From: Rhodamnia argentea
Lineage: Eukaryota > Streptophyta > Magnoliopsida > Myrtales > Myrtaceae
Direction of reading: 5' to 3'
Assembly: GCF_020921035.1 (NCBI RefSeq)
Contig: NC_063158.1
Coordinates: 6,740,001 to 6,804,000 of the forward strand
DNA length: 64,000 nt
Every line of letters begins with the position of its first letter. Within the stretch, counting starts at the first letter, position 1. Shown here piece after piece: positions 21,897 through 34,090 of this stretch. Under the pieces are notes generated by a model. The model did no database searches. It saw only the letters and a program-made list of their open reading frames with translations, and was not told the origin of the DNA. The position numbers and the translations under genes were made by a program.

Positions 21897-23707
21897 TCAT
21901 GGATTAATCCTCTCTGAAACCCAACATTTCTCTTCAGAATGACTTTTAGTCGATTTAAAAGTCATCCTCTGGTTACTCTTCAAATTCAAATAGTCAACCT
22001 GGATGAGAAAGGGAAGACAAGAGAATGTTATCATCTTGATGATTGCAATAAGGAAGTAAGTTCAAGACGATAAAATATTCAACCTGATCCGGATCCAGAA
22101 TCAGCAGACAAAATGAATCTACAGGGCCGGTCGAAGAATCTAAAGAATTTTCATCTGTAAAATGTTCGCTTATGGAGGGGAGGCCAGGAGTAGGTCCCAA
22201 GTACTGTAGTCTGGATTTCACAGAACAAGCATGCCAAGCTTTCTCTCGTTGCTGCATTTAGAGTTAGAAGTAATGAATTCATCTAAGGTAATCTAAATAA
22301 GAACTGTGATGCAGTGACTGCTAGCCTCAACATTGGCATTTGTTACACCGTCGCTCATTTCTTGATTAAGCATGGTTTGCATATGGTTTTCAATTGCCCA
22401 TCTCCACATCACGTGCAGTAGCGTGAGCTTCATGGTATCATGCTTGTTTGTTCGCAAAGAATATGTGATATTGACATGACAAAAAAATCATCGCATCATT
22501 TGCAGTCATCTTCTTGATCAGTTAACAGCTTCAGGAGCTCATTTAACGACCTTGTGGATGCACACAGACTGTACACTTTGTTGAATCCAAAACCACAAGA
22601 ACCAGCAGACAACTCTCCAAATTATTTACATGTATTGATACCAACCTTACAAGAAATGCACATGAATCAACATTGAATGAAAATGAACATTCAAGAAGAA
22701 ATATGCACCTGAAGCTTCAGGCTATCGGGATTCGAGTGATCAATCATCTCAACTACTCCGCTAATCCGAAACTGCTCCCAAGAGTCGGTAAAGTACCAAC
22801 ATACCTAGAGAGAGGAAATCAAGTTCTAACATCAACAGACTATAAGGAGATCAGAGAAACTTTAAAATCCCATTCATTTATGTCTAAGCAAGTAAGCAGT
22901 AGCTTTGTAGCACTGATAAAAGTTCCTGAAGACGTCATGAACTAACATATACCGTCAAACGGTGATTACCTCAGCTAGAGGATTGTGCTTGAGCTCTTCA
23001 ATCTGCAGAATTCAAGCCGAATTTAGTATAATAAATCCACAGAATTCAATGTCAGATATGAACAAGCACTTGCGAGATGAAGTTAAAAGTAGGCATTCCT
23101 ACGTCTGCTCAAGCAGATTGTTCAGTTGTCAAAAACATCAGAGCAAGAGCAACGGGTTCCCATTTCAAAACCAATGAGGGATGCTGCAAATTCAGAAAGC
23201 AGGATGGTCGATTGAGCTTGGGACTCCGAAACATTGTTTGTAGGAGAGAGTGGGAATGATGTCAAATGACCAGAATTAGCGAGGCAGTAAACAAGTCAAG
23301 AGAGGAAAGAACCTTGCGACTGCGGGAATCGGTATGAATTTGGATCTTATCGGTGTTCTCTTGAAACCCCCTGCAAAATCAATCAAGAAGGAGCAACTCA
23401 AATGCCTACTTTACTAACTGCAGAACACGAATCTACTACACTAGCGGAGACGATCGTGCGTATGGGAAGCTAGAGACCGGAAGACGACGGTTCGATTGGA
23501 GGGTCTTCCATTGGATCCGACAGTCGCCTGGCACCAAGAAAACAGGGGAACCAAAGTCAAGGGATGTCTTAAAAATCGAAACTTTCTCAGAGCGAAGGTA
23601 CGAAGGGATACGAGCTGGAAGAAGGAGGAGTGCTTGAGGCCGGAGTTGGAGTGCAGCGCATTGAGGAGAAGCTGCTTCCATGGCGCCGTCGCCGTTGGAC
23701 TGCCCAT
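21897..23707 (-). CDS. Pyridoxamine 5'-phosphate oxidase-like FMN-binding protein
   Basis: Seven exons: 23707-23612, 23527-23478, 23370-23313, 23002-22970, 22804-22709, 22251-22084 and 21998-21897. They join in frame at GT-AG sites to 200 residues, the usual length for this plant family (Arabidopsis At2g46580, from memory). Landmarks in order are APWKQLLLNALHSNSGLKHS, ATVGSNGRPSNRTVVFRGF, QENTDKIQIHTDSRSRK, VCWYFTDSWEQFRISG, LQQREKAWHACSVKSRL, the loop ending GPVDSFCLLILDPDQ, and a C-terminal KCWVSERINP. The GRPSNRTVVFRG block is the FMN-binding split-barrel strand pair of the PNPOx superfamily. Members are related to the vitamin B6 salvage oxidase that makes pyridoxal phosphate; whether this short form has that activity is not established by sequence. 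Exon 4 is only 33 bp. Intron 6 (85 bp) has both splice sites within a direct repeat. Confidence 0.92.
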
Positions 23708-24118
23708 CCTGATTCTCTCCGCTCTGCTTTTTGGGGATATGTTTGTTGTAGATTTGGAATGAAATTTTTGTTTTCCCACGTTTCCTTAATTTTTACGAAA
23801 CTGTAGATATGTTTTTTTCTTTTCTTTTCAATAAAAAGATTTATGCATGTCTAAGTCTCATAAAACATTGTAATTGCCAAAAGTAGTTCGGTTTTCATGT
23901 GGACGCTCCGTTCTATATAGAAAAGAGTTTATTGGCATCATGTCGCTAATAAAAACTATGGGAAAATCCTTTTGTGATGCTTTGAAAATGACATAATAAT
24001 TGGGGTCTACCGATGCATGTATTATTGATTGGTTGATAGAAGTAAAGGGTAATATGCAAATCACGTTCCAACTTTCGTTAAAGCAAGGATTGCTCTACCA
24101 CTATCAAGGGCGAATAAG

Positions 24119-24299
24119 GTCTCGGATAGACATGACCAAAATGAACCAAGGCCCGAAATCGGCCCATTGACCGGGCCCATGGTTCCATAATTGTCGGAAC
24201 CGGCCCGAAACCGCCGGTTCTGACCCGATTTTTTTTTTTTTTTAAAAGGGCCGTTGGGCCTAGGAACCGGAACCAGAACCAGCCACGTCTAGTCTCGGA
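24119..24299. mobile_element. Short nonautonomous hAT-like element with 8-bp target duplication
   Basis: A perfect 8-bp direct repeat GTCTCGGA flanks 24127-24291 (copies at 24119-24126 and 24292-24299). The 165-bp interior begins TAGACATGACCA and ends with the complement of TAGACGTGGCTG, an imperfect terminal inverted repeat (8 of 12). It is packed with GGCCCG/GGAACCGG motifs plus a T run. The 8-bp duplication, the T/CA-type ends and the ACCGG-rich interior are hAT hallmarks. There is no coding capacity. Confidence 0.65.
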
Positions 24300-24879
24300 C
24301 GCCAATATGTCTAAACGTTAGATGGACCAAGTAAAGCGTGAACAAGTCAAATACAATGAGAAATTCGCAGGGACTCGGACAGACTAAGGAATAGTGAGCA
24401 ACTGAATGGAACCAAAGCCGCCAATTTATTTGGAAGGACCAGAGTTAGAGGATGGCGAATAGTCGTTCTTTTATGCAGGCTCACGTACACCACGCAAGTT
24501 GATGGCGCGGTGGTTACAAATCATTGAATATTTTCCCAGCCGGCGAAAGTGATCTTCTGTCCAACGAGTCGCTCTCCTTGCTGAAGACTCTCTAATAGCT
24601 AATTCAAGCTTGGGAGACTACTAGAAGGATTTAAAGCCTGCTTAAGGATATGGCGGAACTGAAAGAGCTTCAACTCTCTAATTATCTTGCTTTCTCACGT
24701 TGCTCATAAAATGTTAACTGCTTGTAATCTAATTCTCTTTATGAAAAGAGAGAGAGAGAGAGGCCTTTTTGTGTTTGTAATTAGAGATTATAGAGTGTTT
24801 AAGACCGATAGAGGAGAAATGACTTAGAGCGACGCTAAATGTGAATCAAACATCTACATATCGCATCCCTCTCTAAGGG

Positions 24880-25130
24880 TCAACTCAATTCGAAGAATAC
24901 GAGGTTGATGCCTTTGAACTATCCCACGATGAGATGCATAAATTCTTCATAGATCTTTTTGACAAGTAAGGTTGTAAGGAAAAATTCAAAGCTAAAGAAA
25001 GAGGTTTCTGAACTAAAGAGAAGAGAAGCGTTGAACAGAGATGAGCTTTGGGTTTGTCAAGACCGAGCACGACGTGCGAAGGAAGCACGTGCTCCTGTCA
25101 AGGCTGGATCTTCCGAAACGTCCGAGAAAT
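24880..25130 (+). pseudogene. Possible decayed retroelement gag/coiled-coil fragment
   Basis: Interrupted frames across 24880-25130 give acidic-helical text (EVDAFELSHDEMHKFFIDLF, then after a stop SKLKKEVSELKRREALNRDE). This resembles the coiled-coil segment next to the zinc knuckle in plant copia/gypsy gag proteins. No zinc knuckle, pol motif or LTR was found nearby. Low confidence. Confidence 0.3.
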
Positions 25131-27518
25131 TTCCTCTCGGGACAAGAAACTCTCTCGAGATAATTTTGTCAATTCAAGTTTCTTGTTTTCAACAAATTAG
25201 GTTTGGTATCCTTTGCCGTTTGCCCTTGAAGTGTGGAAAGGTCCAAAGTTAAAGCCTCACCTGCCACCTGCCCGTTCATTTAAGGAGGGGTTTTTAAATT
25301 TCCGAACTTTAGGCCCCACCAAGAAAAAGGAGTGACATTGCCACCAAAACACCCTATTGAATAATCATTCAAAATACTCAATAAGACACAATCTATGGCC
25401 CTATCAGAATAATTAGGAACCGATATCCAACAATATTCAATGTAACACTAACATTCTTTTACTGTAGATTCGTCTGTTAAATTGTTGCAGTTTATACCAA
25501 ATTAAAGCAAAGGATGGTAAATTTATCTTAAAAAAATTTAAGGACTCTTCTTCATTTTCAACTATATGATTTCGGACTACAATGGACATATTATGATAGC
25601 TTATGTAGTAAAACGCAAGCATAAAATATGGCTTCCGAAATAGTTTCCTAACCTATTCACCGTTCCCATTTATGGAACGATTGATTAATTCCTAATTCGT
25701 TCATTTTATCGAAATACCTTATGCGAATATACAAGATTTAGATTCGCGCGAGGCACCGGGATGAACACTAGTTTAGATGAAATTCCTCGTGGGATATAAA
25801 GAGGGAGAAGCAAATCAAATCTTTTTCTTTTTCTCTTTTAAATAGAAGGTGCTTGACTATTGTGAATTCCTTCAATCAATCCAATCATTCTCTCCTTTCC
25901 ACCGCCCCTCTGGAGAATACTGGAGCAATCCGTCCTAGACGTGGAAGATAATCAATCTAGAAACCCCTGAAAAGTCGAGAATGTATAACGCAATATGCCA
26001 GTACGTCTCCTTTTTCAGTAGACATTTATGTCAGTGTGGCTGCTAATCATCTTCCCCTGGTGCGATTAGTCAGACTGATTAGTCAAGCACTGCTCAGCCC
26101 ACGACAGGGAAGCTGACAAAACGATATATGCTTCACTTCTTTTTGCTCTTCTTCTATATCAGACAAGTGGAATAGTCACGACTTGGGAAAGTCAACGTTC
26201 TGATTGATCAAAAAAACTAAGTTTACTTATTGAGTTAACATCAATCAGGCACATTAACTAATGCCTGTCTGATTAGCGCGCGAGATCAATTGATTGGAAG
26301 AACGGTAGTGGTCGCGGAGGGGTCCATGATCTCCGCGTCATCCTCTCGCTCCGAAATTGTCTTTTTCGGTCTCTTGCTCCTGTTTTTCGTGTTACTGAGG
26401 TAATTGTCTTGGCCTGATTCCACCATATCTACCAGGGGATGAGGACCAGAAGTTGATCACGAGCTCAGCTAACAGCGGCCAAGGAAGGAAAGAGAAAGAT
26501 GATGCGACACCCTGATCAATAACATGGTCGATGAATGGACCCATTTGCTCGAATCTCAATAATTATTACAGCTCTTGCAGCCTAAACCAGGACACTGATT
26601 GCCCTTCCTAGGGAGCAGTGTCGACGATCCGAATGTTTGACAGAACGTTAATTAGTTGATTAGGGATGCGAGTTGCTCTTTGATTAGATGAGGCGCACAT
26701 GCGCACGTTGGGCGGGGTTTGATCAGTTGTTTAGACCACGGGAGATCTCCGAGACGTATGTTAGTAGATGACATTGTTTGATTCATCCGAGGAATAAACG
26801 TGTGCGTAGCGAGGATGCTTTTAAAAATCGTCTGCCTAAAAAGACTAGCTCTCACGCCGGCTTGCCTAACGATCTTGAAAGTCTTGGTCTTCTGCATTGT
26901 TCTTCTCTTTTCATACGTTAAAAGAAGACGACATAAAGTAGCGTCTGATTACCAAATCAGAAACAAAACTAACCTAATTAACAAGAAAACAAGGGTCTCC
27001 TAATTGGCTATATCCGTCGAAGCGAGCTAGGGCAAAAGTGAAATCGATATGCGCTAGTTCATTTTTGTCGCAGTGGATCGTGACTTCTCGTGATTATTTG
27101 AAATTCTCGAGAACATAAAAGAAGAAGAAAATAAAAGAAGAGATTGCTCGTGTAAAAGGGTGTTTTTAGCTTCGCGCCGCTGTGGGCCTTTCGCTATCCA
27201 CTTGTCCATGAGTATAACGTTGCCTTTGAGAGAGAGTTCATCATAGGGTTTGGAGAAAAGGGTAAGAGTTCTTAATGATAATCATCATATACATTTAACA
27301 AACCCTAGAAAGTACAAGAGGGGATGGAAACTCTACAAGAGGTTGTTGCCCGTTCTCATAATTTGAGAACCTACAATGGCATCCGAGGTTCCCAAGTTTG
27401 GCTAGAAGGTAAGCACGTGTTTTGTGGAATCTACGATTCAAAACCTCGATCGCTCTCTTATAATTTTAACCTCAGCACCCGTTTGATTGTGACGTGCGTG
27501 GTCTGCATGGCTTGAAAC

Positions 27519-27521
<3 letters not shown>

Positions 27522-27571
<50 letters not shown>
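27522..27571. repeat. (TC)n microsatellite, about 25 units
   Basis: An uninterrupted TC dinucleotide tract. On the minus strand it is a (GA)n run that begins at the TGA stop codon of the MYB gene, so it lies at the very start of that gene's 3' UTR. Confidence 0.97.
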
Positions 27572-27574
<3 letters not shown>

Positions 27575-28675
27575 TCAGTAAAGACTCGGCAAAAGAGTCC
27601 AGCTGGACATGGTCGTCTTCTGCCCTCAGCAGCTGTAGATATTCCTCGTAGAGCTTGTCCAGCGTCCCGTTTTGATCTTTTGCTGGTTCATCTTCGGATG
27701 GACAGTCGGTACGATGACCGTTGGCGGTGTTGTCGTAGTTTCGACCATTGGAGAATTGGTGCTGACCGCAATCTTGCGGATCGCCAACGAAGAAGCCGAA
27801 CACCCCAGCAGGTTCATCCGACCAAGGAACGTGAGCCGCTTCTCTGTCGAGCAACCCTCCTTGGCTGGAGGACCCGCTAACCGCAGTGTTGCAATCGAAA
27901 CTGTCGTTCCTAGGTAACGAGAAGGACGTAGTAACCCTAATGGCCTTGGGAAGATGAACTTTCGGCCTCTCCATGGCCTCCACAGATGCTTTACCAGGGC
28001 TCTTCTTGTTGCCGTGTTTCAATTTCTTGGCGCTCTCTTTAGCGGATTTGGCGGTGGCTTTCCTCCTCTTATTGCTTCCGGGCGAACGGTGTGTCAGGTG
28101 GGTGTCTTGGCTTCTCAGGAGCCTTTTGCTGAGGTGGGTGTTCCAGTAGTTCTTGATCTCGTTATCGGTCCGACCGGGGAGCCTACCGGCAATGAGTGAC
28201 CAGCGGTTGCCGAGAAGGGAATGCAATCTGATGATCAGATCGTCCTCGTCCGGAGTTATGTTGCCCCTCTTGATGTCGGGTCTCAGATAATTCATCCATC
28301 TGAGCCGGCAGCTCTTTCCGCACCTCAGGAGCCCTTCATACATTTTGTAATAATGCACACGATTTTCAGTTAGCTTGAATATTCAAAGTTCATCATAACC
28401 ACTCAGATATAGAGAAATTCAATTTCATTGTTTGAATATAGAACAAGAAATCAATTAAGGCGATAAATATCAAATTTTAGGGCTACGAATTACGTGGAAC
28501 GAAGGGCACTTTAGTAGCCAAAGCTGACTAATGAGTAATTACCAGCTTTTTTAGGGAGTGATCTCCAATGGCCTTCACCGTGTGCTTGAATATAGTTAAC
28601 AAGCAATGAGTCTTCTCTAGGAGTCCAAGGACCCCGGTGCAACCCGACCTTCGCGCAGCAAGGAGCCCTCCCCAT
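27570..28675 (-). CDS. MYB: R2R3-MYB transcription factor, TT2/PA-like bHLH-binding type
   Basis: Exons 28675-28543 and 28333-27570 join in phase 1 (AAAGCTG/GTAATT and ATGAAG/GGCTCC) to 298 residues. The N-terminus [20 protein letters not shown] is followed by R2 (Trp 17, 37, 57) and R3 (Trp 89, 108). The bHLH-interaction signature [DE]Lx2[RK]x3Lx6Lx3R is intact at D76-L77-R80-L84-L91-R95. The linker [12 protein letters not shown] leads into a basic, lysine-rich stretch and an acidic C-terminus ending DSFAESLLM, a likely activation region. No EAR/C1 repressor motif is visible, so an activator of the TT2/PA (subgroup 5-like) proanthocyanidin group is my best guess. The intron inside R2 is at the standard position, but the second conserved intron in R3 is missing. 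The ATG at 28675 is preferred; the upstream in-frame codon at 28705 is GTG. Confidence 0.93.
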
Positions 28676-29425
28676 CTCCGGCTCTCTCAACAACAGGTCA
28701 ACCACGGCGAGAGGCCAGCAGGGTGCATCCGGCCATCACAAGGGACGTGATCTGCGTTCTTCTCGAGCACAAATGACCGGAGAGCTAATCGGTCCTTGCG
28801 GACCGCCCCGCAAACGATTGGCGGGAAGACAAGTCACGAGTCGCCGACACGGGAATAGAATCCCGGGGGGGAGGTGCACTTGAGTTAGTGATGAAAGGGT
28901 GTAGCTATAAAGGTGAGGTGATTCATAGAGTCACACCCGGGAAGAGGGTTAAATATGTTGGCCAGAGCTGCGTCCAAGAGTGGGCAGTCTGCACGTAATA
29001 CACGCTAAGAACACAGCGACCCTTCTCGCTATCTGCCCTTCTCCTCCCCCTCTCACGTGCCTTTTGCATTAAGCAGTGCACGTAAAGTAAGCACAGTGGT
29101 GATTCCAAGCTACCTCGCCCCTGCCTAAAAAGATCAAACCAGTCTGATATTATCATTGAGAAACGTCAGAGCGTGTGCCACTGATCGAAATCGACAGCGA
29201 CAACTTCATCATAAGATCTTCCCCGAATCAGAGCTTTCGAGAGCTCATCAATGCTCAGCAACATCTTAAATTCTAACCACTGTTATGAAAATTTACCTAC
29301 TTTTATGAAAATTTGATACCCTTTACTTAAGCGACTCGCGAAATTTTCTTTTTATTTTAATTTCTAACCACTTTTGGTTATCAACTCTCATTTAAATTAC
29401 TTACCGCTTATTTATTCTTTAACCA
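28676..29425 (-). promoter_or_regulatory. MYB upstream region with G-box
   Basis: A 750-bp stretch between the MYB start and the copia element, presumed promoter and leader of the minus-strand MYB. A palindromic G-box CACGTG is at 29054-29059 inside a pyrimidine-rich block, about 380 bp from the ATG. A TTTATAG core near 28910 on the minus strand could serve as a TATA element. The distal part (29270-29425) is AT-rich. Confidence 0.45.
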
Positions 29426-29657
29426 TGTTGCAAATATTGTATATATTAGGATTATGATTTTTCCCTTTTATTGTATGTATTTACGTTTATACCCTCCCAT
29501 ATGTTATAGAATATATAGGCTTTTCTTTTTTTCCTTTTGTCCCACATAGGAAGAGTACTAAACTCTTCACTTCTTCCAAGCCCATATAGAGTCTTCTCTT
29601 GTACATTGTTATAATATATCATTTAGTAAAGGAAAAATTCATTCTCCAAACCTAACA
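29426..29657 (+). repeat. 5' LTR of the copia element
   Basis: 232 bp, starting TGTTGCAAATATTGTA and ending CCAAACCTAACA. It aligns with the 3' LTR throughout, with roughly four of five positions identical by eye, including a shared CATAGGAAGAGTACTAAACTC block. A TATATAG box and the start of the transcribed region are plausible in its second half. Confidence 0.88.
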
Positions 29658-29674
29658 CGTTGTCACAGCTAGGG
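29658..29674 (+). other. Degenerate primer-binding site of the copia element
   Basis: Directly after the 5' LTR, CGTTGTCACAGCTAGGG resembles the plant copia primer-binding site TGGTATCAGAGC, complementary to initiator tRNA-Met, with several changes. Confidence 0.6.
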
Positions 29675-32600
29675 TTTGCTTCTTGTGAGTACTGTACATC
29701 AATCCCCAATTACGGCGGTCCCGCTTCATTACGCTTGTGCTTTTCATTACTCCTTTGTTTCGCACCGATTGTCCAACATTGTCTTCATCCCGTTGCCTTC
29801 GCAATCCGTCCGACATCCTCATCGTGGTCGGATCTCTTCGACTTTATCTCGATCGATCCGGTCTACTTCCTCTTTCGCCTCGATCTCGCAATTGACCTCG
29901 GGTTTTTTCTTCGCCACCCATATATTTTCTTAGTTCTACTATAGATTGTTGATCTCGGAATCATGGTTGATAGTTGTGATCGTATTGATGTTAAGTTGGA
30001 TGGCTTTAATTATGTTATTTGGAAACCCTCGATGATGCCTGCTCCGGTTTATCGTGATTTATATGGGCATGTTGATGGTATTCATTCTTGAACTACATCT
30101 TTGTCTGATAATGTTGAGCCCAAACCTAGCGCTTGAGTGAATATGAAATTAGGGCTCGACATGTTACCGATCGGAAAGCTTGGACAATCTTGTTTGGTTC
30201 TATTAATGTCGATCTTCGCCCCCAATTTTCTCAAATTGTTGGTGCGGAACAGTTATGGGATCAAATTACTCAAATGTTTACATAAACAGGTTCTGTCTGT
30301 ATTTATTAGCTTATGCGGGAACTTCATTGTGCCACCCAGGGTACACTATCCGTTCGTGATTTTTGTAACTATATGGCGTCTCTTTGATCCCAACTTGATG
30401 TTTTGGCTCGTACAACATGTCCCACGTGTGTTGTTGCAGTGCTTGTGCTACATCTAAGCTTGAACATCATAACAAGTATTGTCTCTATGATTTCTTGATG
30501 CAACTCTCACCGGATTTTGAGGGAGTTCGCAATTATATTCTCTATCGTTATCCTGCTCCATCTCTCTTTGATGTAGTCAAGGAAATTCAAGCCGAGGAAA
30601 CTAGACGAGGAATTCTTGGTACTCCTTCACTTTTAGATTCCTTTGCCGTATCGGCCACTCCACAGCTGAGTTTCCATTCCGGCTCCTCTCAAGATAGTTT
30701 TCAGCCTAGTTTCCAATCTAGCTCCTCTCCAGCGTGGTTTCCAGTCCGGCTTCTCTCAAGGGGTTCTCAACGTGGTTCCCAGTGTGCCTCTACTCGCCGA
30801 AGGTCACGTCTTTCTTGTAATCGCTGTTAAAAAAATAGACATTTTTTAGGATCAATGTTTCCAAAAGTTGCTTGATCTTTCTGATGCATACTTGCGTTCA
30901 ATTGCACCTATTACTTCTCCATCCGCAGATCGTGCCACTTCATCCTCGTCTTGGGACGATCATATTGCTATTATTGAGGCCCGGTTTTCTCGTTTAGCTC
31001 GGCTTCATCTTGGTTCTTTTGGTGCATCTTCCTCTATTGCTACTGCATCTGCTGCCCAATCCTCAAGTAATAATTCTTGCTGGATTCTTGACTCTAGTGT
31101 TGCTCATTGCATGATTGCCTCTGCTCATTATTTCACTCAACAAACCGCATCGAAAAATCCGGAAGAGTTCTTTACGGTTGATAGATCCTCTCTTACTGCC
31201 ACTCTGCAAGGCCACCTTACTATTCTTGAAAGCTTTTATGTGCTTAATGTGTTGTGTATACCAAATTTAGCCCTTAAGCTCTTATCCGTTGGGCAATTTG
31301 TTGATTTGGGTTATATTGTGACGTTTACCATTGATTCTTGTGCTGTGCGAGATTGTACGAGTGGTTGGACGATTAGCATGAGTAGTATATATGGAGGATT
31401 GTATACGATGTAGCATCTTCAACTTCTCTCACCTCAACCTGTTCTCGCCATCTTCTATCTTGATTGTTGGCACCAAGGTCTAGGTCATATATTTACGTTT
31501 TGCTTGTCTTTTCTAAGTTAGCATGGTGTACTTAGGCATGTTTCATCTACTGCTATACATCCTTGTACTAGTTGTCATTTAGCTAAACAATCCGCATCTC
31601 TGTTTCCTATTAGCTCTTCTATTTCTACTTGTCGTTTTGATTTTGTTCATTCAGAAGTTTGCCCTCTACTCTCTAAAATTGATTTTAAGTATTATGTGTC
31701 GTTGATCAATGATTATTCTCATTATACCCGAGTTTATTTCATGCCTTCTCGTGATGAATTTCTCTTTATCTATAAAAATTTTACAGCCATGATCTCTACT
31801 CAATTCTCTAAAACTATTAAAGTTTTTTGTTTCGATTCGAGTGCAGAGTATCTCTCTATAGTTTTTCATTCTTTCTTAACTTCTAAGGAATCTTAGCTCA
31901 GTTTTTCTGTCCTGGTGTCCCCGCTCAAAATGGTCTTATTGAGCGAAAACATTGTCGTATTCTAGATACTACTCGTGCTCTCCCGTTATCTAATTTTGTT
32001 CCCCCTGAATGTTGTGCCGAAGCACTCTCTACTACTGTCTATTTCATAAATCGACTTCCTTCTCTTGTCCTCTCCAAAGCCATCCCTCATCAATGTCTTT
32101 TCTCGAAACCACCCACTTATCACCAATTTCGTATTTTTGGCTGTACGTGTTATGTGCTTTTTCCTCCTCATGAGCGTACCAAATTGTCCGCCAAGTCAAT
32201 TCGATGTGCTTTCTCAGACTACAACACGTAACATAAAGGCTACGGGTGTTATGATCCTTCTTCACACAGTATTCGTATTTCTCATAGCATTAAATTCTTT
32301 GATCAACTATCATTCTTTTCCACCTCTTCTACTTCTTCACAGTCTTCTCTATCCATTTTTATGGATATTTCTCTTGATTCATATTCTGATCCTCCTCTTG
32401 TATCTTCTCCACCCGATCCAGTGTCACCACCTTCTTCTATTATGCATCCTTCTCAACTACTTCACCTGCTAGTCCGACGCCTCTTGACGATTCTTGCCCA
32501 CCGTCCCCTCTACGGGATTGACGTCCTCCGGCTTAATATGTGGCGGCAACAAGTTATTTCGATGAGTTTGGTTTCTTTATGGCTGCTATCCACACTTTGC

Positions 32601-34090
32601 GGGAACCATCACATTATCGTATAGCCGTACGTCATGCCAAGTGGCATGATGCTATGTCCGAGGAGTTGTTTCACACCGATATGTGGGATCTTAAACCTCT
32701 TCCACCAGGGAAGTCCTTGATATCTTATCGTTGGATCTACAAAATCAAGACTCACTCTAATGATATTATTGAGTGTTATAAAGGGCGTCTTGTCACACAT
32801 CATTTTGATCGGGAGTATGGAATTGATTATGAGGAGACCTTTGCTCCTGTTGCCAAAAATAGCTTATGTTTGCATTCTTCTTGCAATAGCCTCTATTTGT
32901 AATTGGCATCTCTTTCAGTTTGATGTAAAGAATGCTTTTCTTCATTAGGTTCTTCAAGAGGAACTCTATACGCAATCACCTCTTGGTCTTGCTCATTCTC
33001 TTGGTCAGATTTATTGTCTTCGTTGGGCCTTTCATGGTCTCAAAAAAGCTCCTCGAGCTTGGTTTGAATGTTTTGCAGATGTTGTTTGGTCAATTGATTT
33101 TGTTTAGAGTGAGAATGCTCATGTTGTGTTCACTCACATTTCTCATGCTGGTTCTACTATTCTGCTACTCTATGTTCACTCATATTGCTTATACTAAGCA
33201 ACATCTTCACCGTCAATTTGCTATGAAGGATATGGGTTTCTTATGATATTTTCGGTATTGAGGTTGCTTGCGGTGGACACGGTATTCATCTCTCCCAACA
33301 GAAGTATATCGTTGACATTCTCGCTCGTGTTGAGTTATCCGATACTCATACTGCGGCTAGTCCTATTGAACTTCATTTATAGCTTCGTTTGGATGATTGT
33401 GAGCTTTTGTCTGATGTTACCGGCTTCTGGGTTCTTGTTGAGAGACTTGTCTATCTTACGACCACTTGCCATAATATTGCCTATGCCGTTTATCTTGTTA
33501 GTCGGTTTGTAACGACTTTTCATACAGTTTATTATGCTGTTGTGCTCCGGATCCTTTGATATCTTTGTGGTACTTTGATACACTCTATTTTTCTCCTATG
33601 GACTTCCTCACTTTCTTTTCATGTTTACTCCGATGTTGATTGGGAGGCGAATGTTATTGATCATAAGTCTATCACAGGATTTTGTGTCTTTCTAGGTGAT
33701 TCTCTGATTTTTTGACGTGCCAAAAATCGGTCTATCGTGTCTCGCTCTTCTACCGAGTCCGACTATCGACCTATGGATGATACTATAGCTGAGATTATTT
33801 GGCTTCGTTGTCTCTTTGCTGATCTAGGTTTTGCCTCCTCTGCTCCCATTCTTCTTTATTGTGACAAAAAGAGTGCTATTCACATTGCTACAAAACCAGT
33901 CTTTCATGAGCATACCAAATACGACGACATCGATTGTTACATCACGTGTCATTAGCTCTAGGAACACATCATTTCTCTTCCTTTTGTGGCCTCTGTAGCC
34001 TAGCTTGCCGACTTCTTCACCAATCTCTTACGTCACAACGATTTGTTATTGCTCTTTCCAAACTCTCATTGGTTGACCCACCTTGAGTTT

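Larger units (their letters stand above)
23708..27521. other. Gene-poor spacer with transposon relics
   Basis: About 3.8 kb without a supported gene. It contains a short hAT-like element (24119-24299) and a coiled-coil gag-like relic (about 24880-25130). The remaining open frames (for example 26652-26897 and 27324-27515) are short and unrecognised. The sequence left of about 23900 should include the PPOX-like promoter. Confidence 0.5.

Noticed and set aside
30417-33955. Separate open frames within the copia element
   Set aside because: They are fragments of one decayed polyprotein in shifting frames, not independent genes.
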